NCBI RefSeq assembly: GCF_018780565.1
Contig: NZ_JADMJN010000005.1
Location: 1-64,000 of the forward strand
Source of the DNA: Rhodoferax sp.
GTDB lineage: Bacteria > Pseudomonadota > Gammaproteobacteria > Burkholderiales > Burkholderiaceae_C
Direction: 5' to 3'
Length of the DNA stretch: 64,000 nucleotides
The position numbers were made by a program, and so were the translations under genes. Each line of letters starts with the position of its first letter. Positions within the stretch are counted from its first letter, which is position 1. Under the pieces are notes generated by a model. That model was not told the origin of the DNA. It saw nothing but the letters and a program-made list of their open reading frames with translations, and ran no database searches. This document shows positions 47,057-57,332 of this stretch, piece after piece.

Positions 47057-48043
47057 ATGTTCAACTCATTCAACAGAACCTCATCCCGGCTGCTTGCCGG
47101 CCTCGCTGCGTTGACATTGGCTTGCCCGCTGTGGGCCCAGTCGCAGCCGTTCCCGAGCAAGCCGGTCAAGGTCGTGGTGGGCTACTCGGCGGGTGGCGCT
47201 GTCGATGCCGTGGCGCGCACCATAGGCCAGGCGCTTTCAAGCAGCCTGGGCCAGCCCGTGATCGTGGAAAACAAACCCGGTGCTGGTACCAATATCGCAG
47301 TCAAGTCGGTCATCGATGCCGCGCCCGATGGCTACACCCTGTTGATGGCGGCCAATGCACTGGCCGCCAATATGGCGCTGTACCAGCCGGCTCCATTTGA
47401 TGCTGAACGCGACCTGGTTGCCGTGTCGCTGGTGGGCCGCGTGCCGGTGGTGATTGCCGCCAATGCCAGTGCGTCGTATGCGAGCATTGCCAGTCTGATT
47501 GCATCCGCCAAGGCCAAGCCCGGCGGCATTGCCTTCGCCACGCCTGGCAATGGTTCCACGCCGCACATGGCCGTGGAGTTGTTCGAACGTGCCGCCGGCA
47601 TCACGCTGCAGCATGTGCCTTACCGTGGTGGCGCCCAGGCTATTACGGATGTGATTGGCGGTCAGGTGCCGCTGGTGGCAGTGAATGCCCTGGAGGTGCA
47701 ACCCCATGTGAAAAGCGGCAAGCTCAAGGTGCTGGCAGTGCTCAGCACCAACCGCTCGGCGATCTTTCCGGACGCGCCCACCATTGCCGAATCCGGCTTC
47801 CCTGGCTTCGAGGCCTCGGTCTGGTACGGCCTGGTCGCGCCTGCCGCCACGCCCAAGGCTACGGTAGCCAAGCTGCACGCTGAAGTGCAAAAAGCCCTGC
47901 AGACCAAGGAAGTGCGTGAGCGTATGACGCAGGTTGGCGGCGAGGTTTTGCCCGGAAGCTCCGAGATGTTCTCAGCCCTGATCCATTCCGAGCGCCAGCG
48001 TTACGAAAAGCTGGTGCGTGAGGCCAATATCAAGCCAGATTGA
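47057..48043 (+). CDS. Bug-family solute-binding protein in protocatechuate operon
   Basis: A 328-aa TctC-like protein with a Sec signal (SRLLAGLAALTLACPLWAQ) and the Bug core: FPSKPVKVVVGYSAGGAVDA, VIVENKPGAGTN and HVPYRGGAQAITDVIGGQVP. It sits between ligK and ligI on the same strand, so it probably binds protocatechuate, a related aromatic acid or a pathway acid outside the cell. No tctAB partner genes are in the cluster. The ligI gene starts 14 bases after its stop. Confidence 0.92.
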   Translation: MFNSFNRTSSRLLAGLAALTLACPLWAQSQPFPSKPVKVVVGYSAGGAVDAVARTIGQALSSSLGQPVIVENKPGAGTNIAVKSVIDAAPDGYTLLMAANALAANMALYQPAPFDAERDLVAVSLVGRVPVVIAANASASYASIASLIASAKAKPGGIAFATPGNGSTPHMAVELFERAAGITLQHVPYRGGAQAITDVIGGQVPLVAVNALEVQPHVKSGKLKVLAVLSTNRSAIFPDAPTIAESGFPGFEASVWYGLVAPAATPKATVAKLHAEVQKALQTKEVRERMTQVGGEVLPGSSEMFSALIHSERQRYEKLVREANIKPD

Positions 48044-48057
48044 GAAGAAGGAAAACC

Positions 48058-48977
48058 ATGGAATTCACCAAAACGCCAGGCTGGCTCGACTGGTATGCCG
48101 GTCCCAGCAAGCCCCGCTTCAAGCTGCCAGCGGGTGCGGTCGATGCGCACTGCCATGTGTTTGGTCCAGGCGACCAGTTTCCCTATGCCCCCGAGCGCAA
48201 GTACACACCGTGCGATGCGTCCAAGGACCAACTGTTCGCCCTGCGCGACCATCTGGGGTTCGACAAGAATGTGATCGTGCAGGCTACCTGCCATGGCTCG
48301 GACAATCGCGCGCTGGTCGATGCCCTGAAGGCCTCCAACAACAGGGCCCGCGGCGTGGCCACCGTCAACCGCAGCGTGACGGATGCCGAGCTGCAGGACA
48401 TGCATGCCGCCGGTGTGCGCGGTACCCGCTTCAATTTCGTCAAACGCCTGGCCGACTTCACGCCGCGTGAAGTGTTGCTGGAAATTGCCAACCGCATTGC
48501 GCCGCTGGGCTGGCATGTGGTGGTGTACTTTGAGGCGCAGGACCTGCCCGAGTTGTACGACTTCTTCACCGCCTTGCCTACCACGGTGGTGGTGGACCAC
48601 ATGGGGCGCCCCGATGTGAGTAAACCGGTGAGCGGCCCCGAGTTCGAGTTGTTCGTCAAGATGATGCGTGAGCACCGCAATATCTGGAGCAAGGTGAGCT
48701 GTCCCGAGCGCCTGAGCGTGGGCGGCCCGCCGGCCCTGAACGGCGAGCAAAATGCTTACCGCGATGTGGTGCCGTTTGCCCGGCGACTGGTGGAAACCTT
48801 TTCCGACCGTGTGCTATGGGGCACCGACTGGCCGCATCCCAACCTGAAGAACCACATGCCGGACGATGGCCTGCTGGTGGACTACATTCCCCACATCGCC
48901 ACCACGCCAGCTCTGCAGCATCAACTGCTGGTAGACAACCCAACCCGCCTGTACTGGCCTGAACTTGTGAAAGGCTG

Positions 48978-48978
<1 letters not shown>
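48058..48978 (+). CDS. ligI: 2-pyrone-4,6-dicarboxylate hydrolase
   Basis: A 306-aa amidohydrolase-family lactonase (LigI/PmdD type) opening the pyrone ring to 4-oxalomesaconate. Motifs: GAVDAHCHVFGPG, NVIVQATCHGSDNRALVDA, VVVDHMGRPD and WGTDWPHPN with the catalytic Asp. The ATG at 48058 has an AAGGA ribosome binding site; the frame is open to 48040 upstream. Its TGA overlaps the ligA ATG by one base. Confidence 0.93.
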
Positions 48979-50281
<1,303 letters not shown>

Positions 50282-51238
50282 ATGAGCAAAACCATCAAAG
50301 TTGCCCTGGCAGGAGCGGGTGCCTTTGGCATCAAGCATCTCGATGGCATCAAAAATATCGAGGGCGTTGAAGTCATCTCCTTGATCAGTCGTGATCTGGA
50401 AAAAACCAAAGAGGTCGCAGCCAAATATGGCATCGGCCATGTCAGCACCCATCTGGCGGATAGCCTGGCGTTGAAGGAGGTGGACGCCGTCATTCTGTGC
50501 ACGCCCACGCAAATGCACGCCGAGCAGTCGATCGCCTGCATGCGGGCGGGCAAACACGTGCAGGTGGAGATTCCCCTGGCTGACAGTCTGCGAGGCGCCC
50601 TCGAGGTTGCTGCTACCCAGGAAGAGACCGGCCTGGTGGCGATGTGTGGCCACACGCGTCGCTTCAACCCCAGCCACCAGTATGTGCACAAGCAGATTGC
50701 GGCGGGCAAGTTCAACATTCAGCAAATGGATGTGCAAACCTACTTCTTTCGCCGTACCAACATGAATGCGCTGGGTCAGGCGCGTAGCTGGACCGATCAC
50801 CTGCTGTGGCACCACGCTGCGCACACGGTGGATTTGTTTGCCTACCAGTGCGGCAGTCCGATCGTGAAAGCCAATGCGGTGCAGGGGCCGATCCATCCCA
50901 CACTGGGCATTGCGATGGACATGAGCATCCAGCTCAAGGCTGCCAACGGTGCCATTTGCACGCTGAGTCTGAGTTTCAACAACGACGGCCCCTTGGGCAC
51001 CTTCTTTCGCTACATCGGCGACAGTGCGACCTACATCGCCCGCTATGACGATCTGTTCAATGGCAAGGAAGAAAAAATCGATGTGAGCAAGGTGGATGTG
51101 TCCATGAACGGCATCGAGTTGCAGGACCGCGAGTTCTTTGCCGCCATCCGTGAGGGCCGCCAGCCCAACAGCAGTGTGGCGCAGGTGTTGCCGTGCTACC
51201 AGGTGCTGCACGATCTCGAGCAGCAGCTCAAGGCCTGA
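50282..51238 (+). CDS. ligC: 4-carboxy-2-hydroxymuconate-6-semialdehyde dehydrogenase
   Basis: A 318-aa Gfo/Idh/MocA-family NAD(P)-dependent dehydrogenase. The N-terminal Rossmann motif is VALAGAGAFGIKHLDGI, then the NAD-binding ILCTPTQMHAEQS and the catalytic-region KHVQVEIPLADS. It oxidises the cyclised semialdehyde to 2-pyrone-4,6-dicarboxylate. Its ATG immediately follows the ligB stop, and the order A-B-C is that of other protocatechuate 4,5-cleavage operons. Confidence 0.93.
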   Translation: MSKTIKVALAGAGAFGIKHLDGIKNIEGVEVISLISRDLEKTKEVAAKYGIGHVSTHLADSLALKEVDAVILCTPTQMHAEQSIACMRAGKHVQVEIPLADSLRGALEVAATQEETGLVAMCGHTRRFNPSHQYVHKQIAAGKFNIQQMDVQTYFFRRTNMNALGQARSWTDHLLWHHAAHTVDLFAYQCGSPIVKANAVQGPIHPTLGIAMDMSIQLKAANGAICTLSLSFNNDGPLGTFFRYIGDSATYIARYDDLFNGKEEKIDVSKVDVSMNGIELQDREFFAAIREGRQPNSSVAQVLPCYQVLHDLEQQLKA

Positions 51239-51249
51239 GCGGAGCCAGC

Positions 51250-52251
51250 ATGCAGCAAAGAAAACTGGGTGAATTCACGGTCAGTGCCATCGGCCTGGGA
51301 TGTATGAACCTCAGCCACGCCTACGGTCCGGCCGTGTCGGCAGAGCAGGGCGAACGTGTGCTGCTCGGTGCTCTGGACGCGGGCGTTACGCTGTTTGACA
51401 CCGCTGCCCTTTACGGCTTTGGTGCCAATGAAACCTTGGTGGGCAAGGTCATGAAACCGCACCGCCAGAAATTCACCCTGGCCAGCAAGTGCGGCATGCA
51501 GGGTGTGGATCTTGGCGACGGCAAACCCGTGCGTGTGATCGACGGACGCCCCGACACCATTCGCAAGACCTGCGAGGACAGCCTGCGTCGCCTGCAAACC
51601 GACGTGATTGACTTGTACTACCTGCACCGTTGGGATAAAAGAGTTCCCATTGAAGACAGTGTGGGAGCCCTGAGCGATCTGGTGCGCAAAGGCCACATCC
51701 GCTGCATTGGCCTGAGCGAAGTGTCCGCCGCGACCTTGCGTCGCGCGCATGCCGTGCATCCGATTGCAGCCCTTCAAACCGAGTATTCCTTGTGGACGCG
51801 CAACCCGGAGATAGCTGTGCTGGATGCCTGCAAACAACTTGGCGTGGCCTTTGTGGCCTTCAGCCCGGTGGCGCGGGGCTTTTTGTGTGGCGATCTGAAA
51901 GACGTGAGTACGCTGGATGCCAAAGACATCCGTCGTACCATGCCACGTTTCGAGCCAGCCAACTATGCGGCCAACCTGATGTTGCTACCGGCCTACAACG
52001 CTGTTGCCAAAGAGGTGGGGTGCACCCCATCGCAGTTGGCCATTGCCTGGCTGCTGCACCAGGGCGAGCACATCATCCCCATTCCCGGCACCACCAGCGT
52101 GGCACATCTGGCGCAAGACCTGGAAGCAGAACAAGTGCAACTAAGCCCGGCCACCATGGCGCGGCTCGACACCCTGATCAACCAGAACAAGGTGACGGGT
52201 AGCCGCTACAACGCCCAGGGCAACAGCGAAGTCGATACCGAAAATTTCTAA
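51250..52251 (+). CDS. Aldo/keto reductase at end of protocatechuate operon
   Basis: A 333-aa TIM-barrel aldo/keto reductase starting MQQRKLGEFTVSAIGLGCMN, with catalytic Asp and Tyr in TLFDTAALYGFGANE, Lys in FTLASKCGM and His in YLHRWD, and the NADPH-binding PIPGTTSVAHL near the end. The ATG at 51250 has a GGAG ribosome binding site, 11 bases after the ligC stop. Its part in the pathway is unknown; it may reduce an aldehyde intermediate or serve another aromatic substrate. Confidence 0.9.
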   Translation: MQQRKLGEFTVSAIGLGCMNLSHAYGPAVSAEQGERVLLGALDAGVTLFDTAALYGFGANETLVGKVMKPHRQKFTLASKCGMQGVDLGDGKPVRVIDGRPDTIRKTCEDSLRRLQTDVIDLYYLHRWDKRVPIEDSVGALSDLVRKGHIRCIGLSEVSAATLRRAHAVHPIAALQTEYSLWTRNPEIAVLDACKQLGVAFVAFSPVARGFLCGDLKDVSTLDAKDIRRTMPRFEPANYAANLMLLPAYNAVAKEVGCTPSQLAIAWLLHQGEHIIPIPGTTSVAHLAQDLEAEQVQLSPATMARLDTLINQNKVTGSRYNAQGNSEVDTENF

Positions 52252-52269
52252 GCAGGGCAGGGTATCGCA

Positions 52270-52929
52270 TCAACGCCAGTGGTGATGACCGCGATAGCCA
52301 CCCCAGTAGCCAAAGCCCAACTGAACCGCCACTGGTGGGTAGTAGGGCTGTACGTAATAGCCCGGATAAATAACGGTGGGCGCAGCCATAACCACGTTGG
52401 GTGATTGCGCATATGTCGTCTGCGGTGCCTGCGCGGTATAGGTGGGCGGCGCTGCCTGCGCTGCAGCACCGATGGGTGATACCTGAAGCCGTATGGTGGG
52501 CCCCGGGTCATTTGGCATTTGCACCGAATACTGCTTGCCAGCGTATTCGTACACGACGTTATAGGCCACGGGCCGACTCTCGTAAAACGTTTGGGTGCCA
52601 CAGCGCTGCACGTTTTGGAGCTGCTGCTGTGGAGCGCCTTCGACGCGGTCGCCAACGATGGCACCACCGATGATGCCAATCATGGTCGCAGCTGCTTTGC
52701 CCGTACCACCACCCACCGCGTTGCCCATCGCCCCGCCAGCCACGGCACCCATGACCGCGCCTGCGCCGCTCTTGGGTTGTTGCACTGCAATCTGCTCCGT
52801 GGAACACACCTGCCGGGGCACTCCGACTTGTTCAACAATCGGCGTTGCGGAAATGACGCGCCCCATCTCCTGCGCGCCGCACAGGCCGCTGGCAAGCATC
52901 GCGGCTGACAAAAGAAGCAGTTTTTTCAT
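52270..52929 (-). CDS. Glycine-zipper 2TM-domain surface protein
   Basis: A 219-aa exported protein: signal peptide MKKLLLLSAAMLASGLCGAQ, a glycine-zipper segment (AVMGAVAGGAMGNAVGGGTG, then IGIIGGAIVGDRV), QRCGTQTFYESRP with a beta-rich part, and a Pro/Tyr/Gly-rich C-terminus ending GGYRGHHHWR. It resembles the SlyB/Rickettsia 17-kDa family of envelope proteins, which are usually lipoproteins; here a Cys near the signal end (LCGAQ) might be lipidated. The ATG at 52929 has a GAAGGTG ribosome binding site. Function unknown. Confidence 0.85.
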   Translation of the reverse strand: MKKLLLLSAAMLASGLCGAQEMGRVISATPIVEQVGVPRQVCSTEQIAVQQPKSGAGAVMGAVAGGAMGNAVGGGTGKAAATMIGIIGGAIVGDRVEGAPQQQLQNVQRCGTQTFYESRPVAYNVVYEYAGKQYSVQMPNDPGPTIRLQVSPIGAAAQAAPPTYTAQAPQTTYAQSPNVVMAAPTVIYPGYYVQPYYPPVAVQLGFGYWGGYRGHHHWR

Positions 52930-53076
52930 GATATTCACCTTCGTAAGCCTGCATGGCGGTATGGCAATTTGAATCATGCTTCTTTGAGGTTCATTCTTTA
53001 TTGGAGTTCGGTGAAGGGTATGTAAAGATGGAACAATGTTGTAACTCGGCTCCGCCGATAGCCATTTACCCTATCC

Positions 53077-54111
53077 ATGACGCCATCTCACCACCTCAGC
53101 AGCGGCTTTCGCAATAGTGATTCTCACATTCAGATTGGCAACTTTCCCTGGTACGAGATGGTGTGGCGTGGCTTGCGTGGTGATTTCAAACCACTGGCCG
53201 CACCCACGGGCGGCTACGAGGCCTTTGCCCGCGAATGGAGCACCGCAGTCGATCACGCCCGTCTCGCCAAGCGTCAGCACGATCCTGTGGTGACCTGGCT
53301 CGGGCACGTTACCGTCTTGCTGCAAGTGGGTGGGCTCAATATCCTTACCGATCCCACGCTGGCCGGCTTTGCCGGGCCGTATGGCCGCTACGGCGCGCCG
53401 CGCCGCGTACCCGCACCTCTGCAACCCCAGGATCTGCCGCCGATTGATGTGCTGCTGGTCTCGCACAACCACTACGATCACCTGTGTGATGCCACGATCG
53501 CCGGTCTGATGGCTGCCGGTCAACGGCCGCAGATTTTTGTGCCCCTGGGCCTGAAGCCCTGGTTCGATGCACGCCAGATCGCCAATGTGACCGAATTGGA
53601 CTGGTGGAGCCATGCCGAGATCCATGCCAACGCCCAGGGTGCTGCCCTTAAAGACCCGGTACGGCTTCACTTCACCCCCGCGCAGCACTGGAGCCGGCGT
53701 ACGCCTTTCGATACCAATGCCTCACTCTGGGGTGGCTATATGGTGGAGTGGCACCGTGGCGGCGCTGAACCCTGGCGTTTTTTGTTTCCTGGCGACACCG
53801 GTTACTCAGCCGACTTCAAAGCGATACGCAAGCGCCTGGGGGCTGTGGATTTTCTGGCGTTGCCGATTGGCGCCTACCTGCCACGGGATTTCATGAAGAA
53901 TATGCACGTCAACCCTGCCGACGCGGTGCAGCTCATGCTGGATCTGGACGCCCGGCAATCGATGGGTGTGCACTGGGGAACTTTCATGCTGACGCAGGAG
54001 TCTTTCGACCATCCCCCGCGGGACCTTGCCGCCGCATTGCGCCAGCGTGGACTGAGGGATGAACTTGTGTGGCTGATGCGCCATGGCGAAACGCGCACCA
54101 TACCTTTGTGA
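53077..54111 (+). CDS. MBL-fold hydrolase, NAPE-PLD/UlaG-like
   Basis: A 344-aa metallo-beta-lactamase-fold protein with the metal motif LLVSHNHYDHLCDAT, VTWLGHVTVLLQVGG, PAQHWSRRTPFDTNASLWGG and LFPGDTGYSADF. It matches the NAPE-hydrolysing phospholipase D and RomA-type subgroup, so a phospholipid or other phosphodiester substrate is possible. There is no signal peptide. A small lipoprotein gene follows after 12 bp and may be co-transcribed. Confidence 0.88.
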   Translation: MTPSHHLSSGFRNSDSHIQIGNFPWYEMVWRGLRGDFKPLAAPTGGYEAFAREWSTAVDHARLAKRQHDPVVTWLGHVTVLLQVGGLNILTDPTLAGFAGPYGRYGAPRRVPAPLQPQDLPPIDVLLVSHNHYDHLCDATIAGLMAAGQRPQIFVPLGLKPWFDARQIANVTELDWWSHAEIHANAQGAALKDPVRLHFTPAQHWSRRTPFDTNASLWGGYMVEWHRGGAEPWRFLFPGDTGYSADFKAIRKRLGAVDFLALPIGAYLPRDFMKNMHVNPADAVQLMLDLDARQSMGVHWGTFMLTQESFDHPPRDLAAALRQRGLRDELVWLMRHGETRTIPL

Positions 54112-54123
54112 TGAAAGGCTTTG

Positions 54124-54609
54124 ATGAAGTATCTTTTCTTTCCCCGGAGTTCCCTGTGCTTGTGTTTGTCGCTGCTGACGGCGTGCAGCACTTATGCACC
54201 GCCCACCGCGCTCAACGGCATGGGTCGCGAGGACCTTGTGGCCCGCATGGGGCCTCCTGCCATGGAGCGAAAAGTTGATGGAAATACGCGCCTGGAATTT
54301 CCACGTGGACCGCGTGGTACGCAGACCTGGTTCGTCTATTTGGATGGCACTGGCCGGGCCAGCCGCGCAGAGCAGGTTTTGACCGAGCAAAATTTCAGTC
54401 GCATCGCCGTCGGCATGGCGAAGGGTGATGTGCACTTGTTGTTGGGGCAACCCAGTGAGGTGCAGGTACTCGGGCGCGCGCGCGGTGAGGTGTGGAGCTA
54501 CCGTTACGACAACTACCAGTGCAACTGGTTCCAGGTTGAGTTGACACAGGAGCAGCAAGTACGTTCAACTGGCTACGGTCCACCGCCTGAATGCGAGAGG
54601 CGCGACTAG
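54124..54609 (+). CDS. Putative lipoprotein with BamE-like repeats
   Basis: A 161-aa protein with a lipoprotein signal (MKYLFFPRSSLCLCLSLLTAC). Two related segments follow, LNGMGREDLVARMGPPAMER and VGMAKGDVHLLLGQPSEVQV, each a start like SmpA/BamE-type domains, and WSYRYDNYQCNWFQVE near the end. It is probably periplasm-facing. Function unknown. The ATG at 54124 has an AAAGG ribosome binding site; an upstream TTG is less likely. Confidence 0.8.
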   Translation: MKYLFFPRSSLCLCLSLLTACSTYAPPTALNGMGREDLVARMGPPAMERKVDGNTRLEFPRGPRGTQTWFVYLDGTGRASRAEQVLTEQNFSRIAVGMAKGDVHLLLGQPSEVQVLGRARGEVWSYRYDNYQCNWFQVELTQEQQVRSTGYGPPPECERRD

Positions 54610-54721
54610 TGCACTGACGGGTGAGCACTCGGATTGTGATGCCGCGGGCATCCCTCTTTCGCTGTGTGCCACTTTGATGTGTAATCAAGATCCCTTGTGA
54701 CAGGTAAGAAAGGATGCTCTC

Positions 54722-55132
54722 ATGAAGATCTCCATTCGCGCTACCCGGTTGTTTGCATCGCTGTTGCTCACTTTGCCGCTGATGGTGCAAGCGCAGGGCA
54801 CAGCCAAACCCGAAACAATCCTGAGCGAAGTCATATCCGGTATGCCCAGAGGCGACAAGCAGGAGATACGGGTGCTCACCGCTAGTTTCAAACCGGGCGA
54901 TAAAACCGTCTTTCATTCGCATCGTTTTCCGGTGACTGTATTCGTATTGGAAGGCGCATTCACCCTGGAGATGGCCGGACGTTCGCCGGTTGTCGTCAAG
55001 GCCGGCGAAGCATTCGTAGAACCACCCAACGTCAAGATGACGGGCTATAACCGCAGCACCACCGACCCGCTCCGCGTTGTAATTTTCTACACCAGTGACC
55101 CCAAGACACCGTTCCTTGACCTCATTCAATAG
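54722..55132 (+). CDS. Exported cupin-domain protein
   Basis: A 136-aa protein with a Sec signal peptide (MKISIRATRLFASLLLTLPL, cleavage near VQAQG) followed by one cupin barrel: PGDKTVFHSHRFPVTVFVLE and VVVKAGEAFVEPPNVKM, with His and Glu metal ligands. Likely periplasmic metal-binding; reaction unknown. It looks like a single-gene unit between a lipoprotein and an oxidoreductase gene. Confidence 0.88.
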   Translation: MKISIRATRLFASLLLTLPLMVQAQGTAKPETILSEVISGMPRGDKQEIRVLTASFKPGDKTVFHSHRFPVTVFVLEGAFTLEMAGRSPVVVKAGEAFVEPPNVKMTGYNRSTTDPLRVVIFYTSDPKTPFLDLIQ

Positions 55133-55238
55133 CGGACACAACACTGCCAAGCGTTAATCGTCCAGTCTTTGAGGGGACTCCATCAAGCCCATGCCCGGGG
55201 CAAAATAGCTGTTTTTTCAACCAATCAAGAGGCATTCT

Positions 55239-56408
55239 GTGAGCAAAGAATTTGACATCGTCGTCCATGGCGCAACTGGTTTTACGGGGCGCCTTGTGGT
55301 TGAGTACTTGTTGACGCAGTCTGATAAAAGCCTGCGCTGGGCCATGGGCGGGCGCAGCGCCGAAAAGCTGGCCGCTGTGCGCGATGAGCTGGGTGCCCCG
55401 GCGGATACCCCTTTGGTGGTCACCGACAGTGCCGATGCCGCCAGCCTGCAGGCGCTGATGGACCGCACGCGGCTGGTGTTGACCACGGTAGGCCCCTACC
55501 AGCTGTATGGTAATGAGCTGGTGCAGGCTTGCGCGACATCGGGCGTGGATTATGTGGATCTGTGCGGCGAGCCCGCCTGGATGCGCAAGATGATCGATGC
55601 CCACCACGCGCAAGCCCAGGCCAGCGGTGCCCGCATCGTGTTCTCCTGCGGGTTTGATTCCATCCCCTTCGATCTCGGCGTGTTGATGCTGCAAAACGAG
55701 ATGAAGGCGCGCTTTGGTGGCCCGGCGTCACGCGTGCGCGGGAGGGTGCGCAAGATGAAAGGCACGTTTTCCGGGGGCACGGCTGCCAGCTTGCAAGCCA
55801 CCATGGCGGCTGCCGCGACCGACCCCAGCGTGTTGAATCTGCTTCGCGACCCGTTTGCCTTGACCCCCGGTTTTGAAGGACCGCGCCAGCCGTCAGGCAC
55901 CAAACCCATGCTGGATGAAGCGCTGGGTGTGTGGGTGGCACCGTTCATCATGGCGGCGATCAACACGCGCAATGTGCACCGTTCCAACTTCTTGCTGGGC
56001 CAAGCCTATGGCGCAGATTTTGTCTACGACGAAATGCTGATAACCGGCCCGGGCGACAAAGGCGAGGCCATTGCCAAGGCCGTGGCGGCGGACAAGTCCA
56101 TGGGCTCCAGTGATGGCCCCAAGCCCGGCGAAGGCCCCTCACGCGCCGAGCGTGAAGCCGGCTACTACGACGTGCTTTTTGTCGGCAACAACGAACGCGG
56201 CGACACCCTGCGCGTGAGCGTGCGGGGCGACCGGGACCCCGGCTATGGCTCCACCTCCAAAATGATCACCCAGGCGGCCATTTGCCTGCTCAAGGACGCC
56301 AGCCAAACGCCGGGCGGCATCTGGACGCCAGCCGCCGCCATGGGCGTGCCTTTGATTCAGCGCTTGCAAGCCCATGCGGGCTTGACCTTTGCGGTAGAGG
56401 CCGCGTAA
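55239..56408 (+). CDS. Saccharopine-dehydrogenase-like reductase
   Basis: A 389-aa protein with an N-terminal Rossmann nucleotide-binding motif (DIVVHGATGFTGRLVVEYL) and YVDLCGEPAWMRKMID, as in the saccharopine dehydrogenase-like, trans-acting enoyl reductase family. Members often act on lipids; some are enoyl reductases of polyketide lipids. Substrate unknown. The start is GTG at 55239 with AAGAGG upstream. It is convergent with a short-chain dehydrogenase gene. Confidence 0.87.
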   Translation: MSKEFDIVVHGATGFTGRLVVEYLLTQSDKSLRWAMGGRSAEKLAAVRDELGAPADTPLVVTDSADAASLQALMDRTRLVLTTVGPYQLYGNELVQACATSGVDYVDLCGEPAWMRKMIDAHHAQAQASGARIVFSCGFDSIPFDLGVLMLQNEMKARFGGPASRVRGRVRKMKGTFSGGTAASLQATMAAAATDPSVLNLLRDPFALTPGFEGPRQPSGTKPMLDEALGVWVAPFIMAAINTRNVHRSNFLLGQAYGADFVYDEMLITGPGDKGEAIAKAVAADKSMGSSDGPKPGEGPSRAEREAGYYDVLFVGNNERGDTLRVSVRGDRDPGYGSTSKMITQAAICLLKDASQTPGGIWTPAAAMGVPLIQRLQAHAGLTFAVEAA

Positions 56409-56417
56409 ACGCTGGGC

Positions 56418-57272
56418 TCAGTTGAACTTCATCATGCTCGGGTTGCGGCCTTGAAGCATGTCCTGCATCCGCTTTTCGACGGCTGGCAAGGTGGTCTTCT
56501 GGTGGGTGATGATGTAAAACTGCTTGGCCTGTACTGCGGCGAAGACCTTGTCGGCCACTTCGTCCGGTGAGATACCTGTTTCCACCGCGCTGCTGACGGT
56601 CGAGGTAATCGACATCAGTACCGGGTCGGCCTGGCGGGCCGCCGTCAGCTTCGCATCCGGTTCGTGCTGAACGCTGGTATGGATGGATGTTTTGACCCAC
56701 TCAGGGCACAACACCGACACGCCCAGCTTCGTTTTACGCAGGCTCAAATCGTGATGCAAGCCTTCTGACACCGCCACCACCGCAAACTTGCTGGCGTTGT
56801 AGCTGGCAAACGAGGGGGCCGGTATCAAACCCGCAGCCGATGCGGTGTTGACGATATGGCCTTCTTCGTTCGCTTCCAGCATGCGTGGCACAAACGCCCG
56901 CAGGCCGTTGGTGACTCCGTACAAATTGATGCCCATCACGCGGTCCCATTCCGACTGGGGTGCCGTCCAGGCGGTGTTGGTGGCTGCCACACCGGCGTTG
57001 TTCACCAGCAAATGCACTTTGCCAAACCGCTCAAACGCAAGATCGGCCAAGGCCATCACCTCTGACTCCCTGGAGACATCGGTGCGCAGGCCAACGGCCT
57101 CACAGCCCTTTTGAGAGAACTCCGCCACCACCTTGTCCAGCCCAGCGGCATCCACATCGGCCAATACCAGTTTCATGCCGGCCTGGGCGGCCCGCTCGGC
57201 AATGGCTTTGCCAATGCCGCTTGCGGCCCCGGTGATCACTGCAACTTTTCCCTTGAATTCTTTCATGCTCAT
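56418..57272 (-). CDS. Short-chain dehydrogenase/reductase
   Basis: A 284-aa NAD(P)-dependent SDR with VAVITGAASGIGKAIAERA (TGxxxGxG), LLVNNAGVAATN, catalytic Ser in IVNTASAAGL and YxxxK in YNASKFAVVAVSEGL. The C-terminal extension (DKVFAAVQAKQFYIITHQKT) is common in steroid- or lipid-related SDRs. The substrate is unknown. Probably a separate unit; a patatin gene is upstream on the same strand, 60 bp away. Confidence 0.9.
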   Translation of the reverse strand: MSMKEFKGKVAVITGAASGIGKAIAERAAQAGMKLVLADVDAAGLDKVVAEFSQKGCEAVGLRTDVSRESEVMALADLAFERFGKVHLLVNNAGVAATNTAWTAPQSEWDRVMGINLYGVTNGLRAFVPRMLEANEEGHIVNTASAAGLIPAPSFASYNASKFAVVAVSEGLHHDLSLRKTKLGVSVLCPEWVKTSIHTSVQHEPDAKLTAARQADPVLMSITSTVSSAVETGISPDEVADKVFAAVQAKQFYIITHQKTTLPAVEKRMQDMLQGRNPSMMKFN

Positions 57273-57332
57273 GGTTCCTGTTTGAATGGGGGCGCGGGGA
57301 TGACTCTCCCGGCGCAGGCGTGTAGCTTAGCG

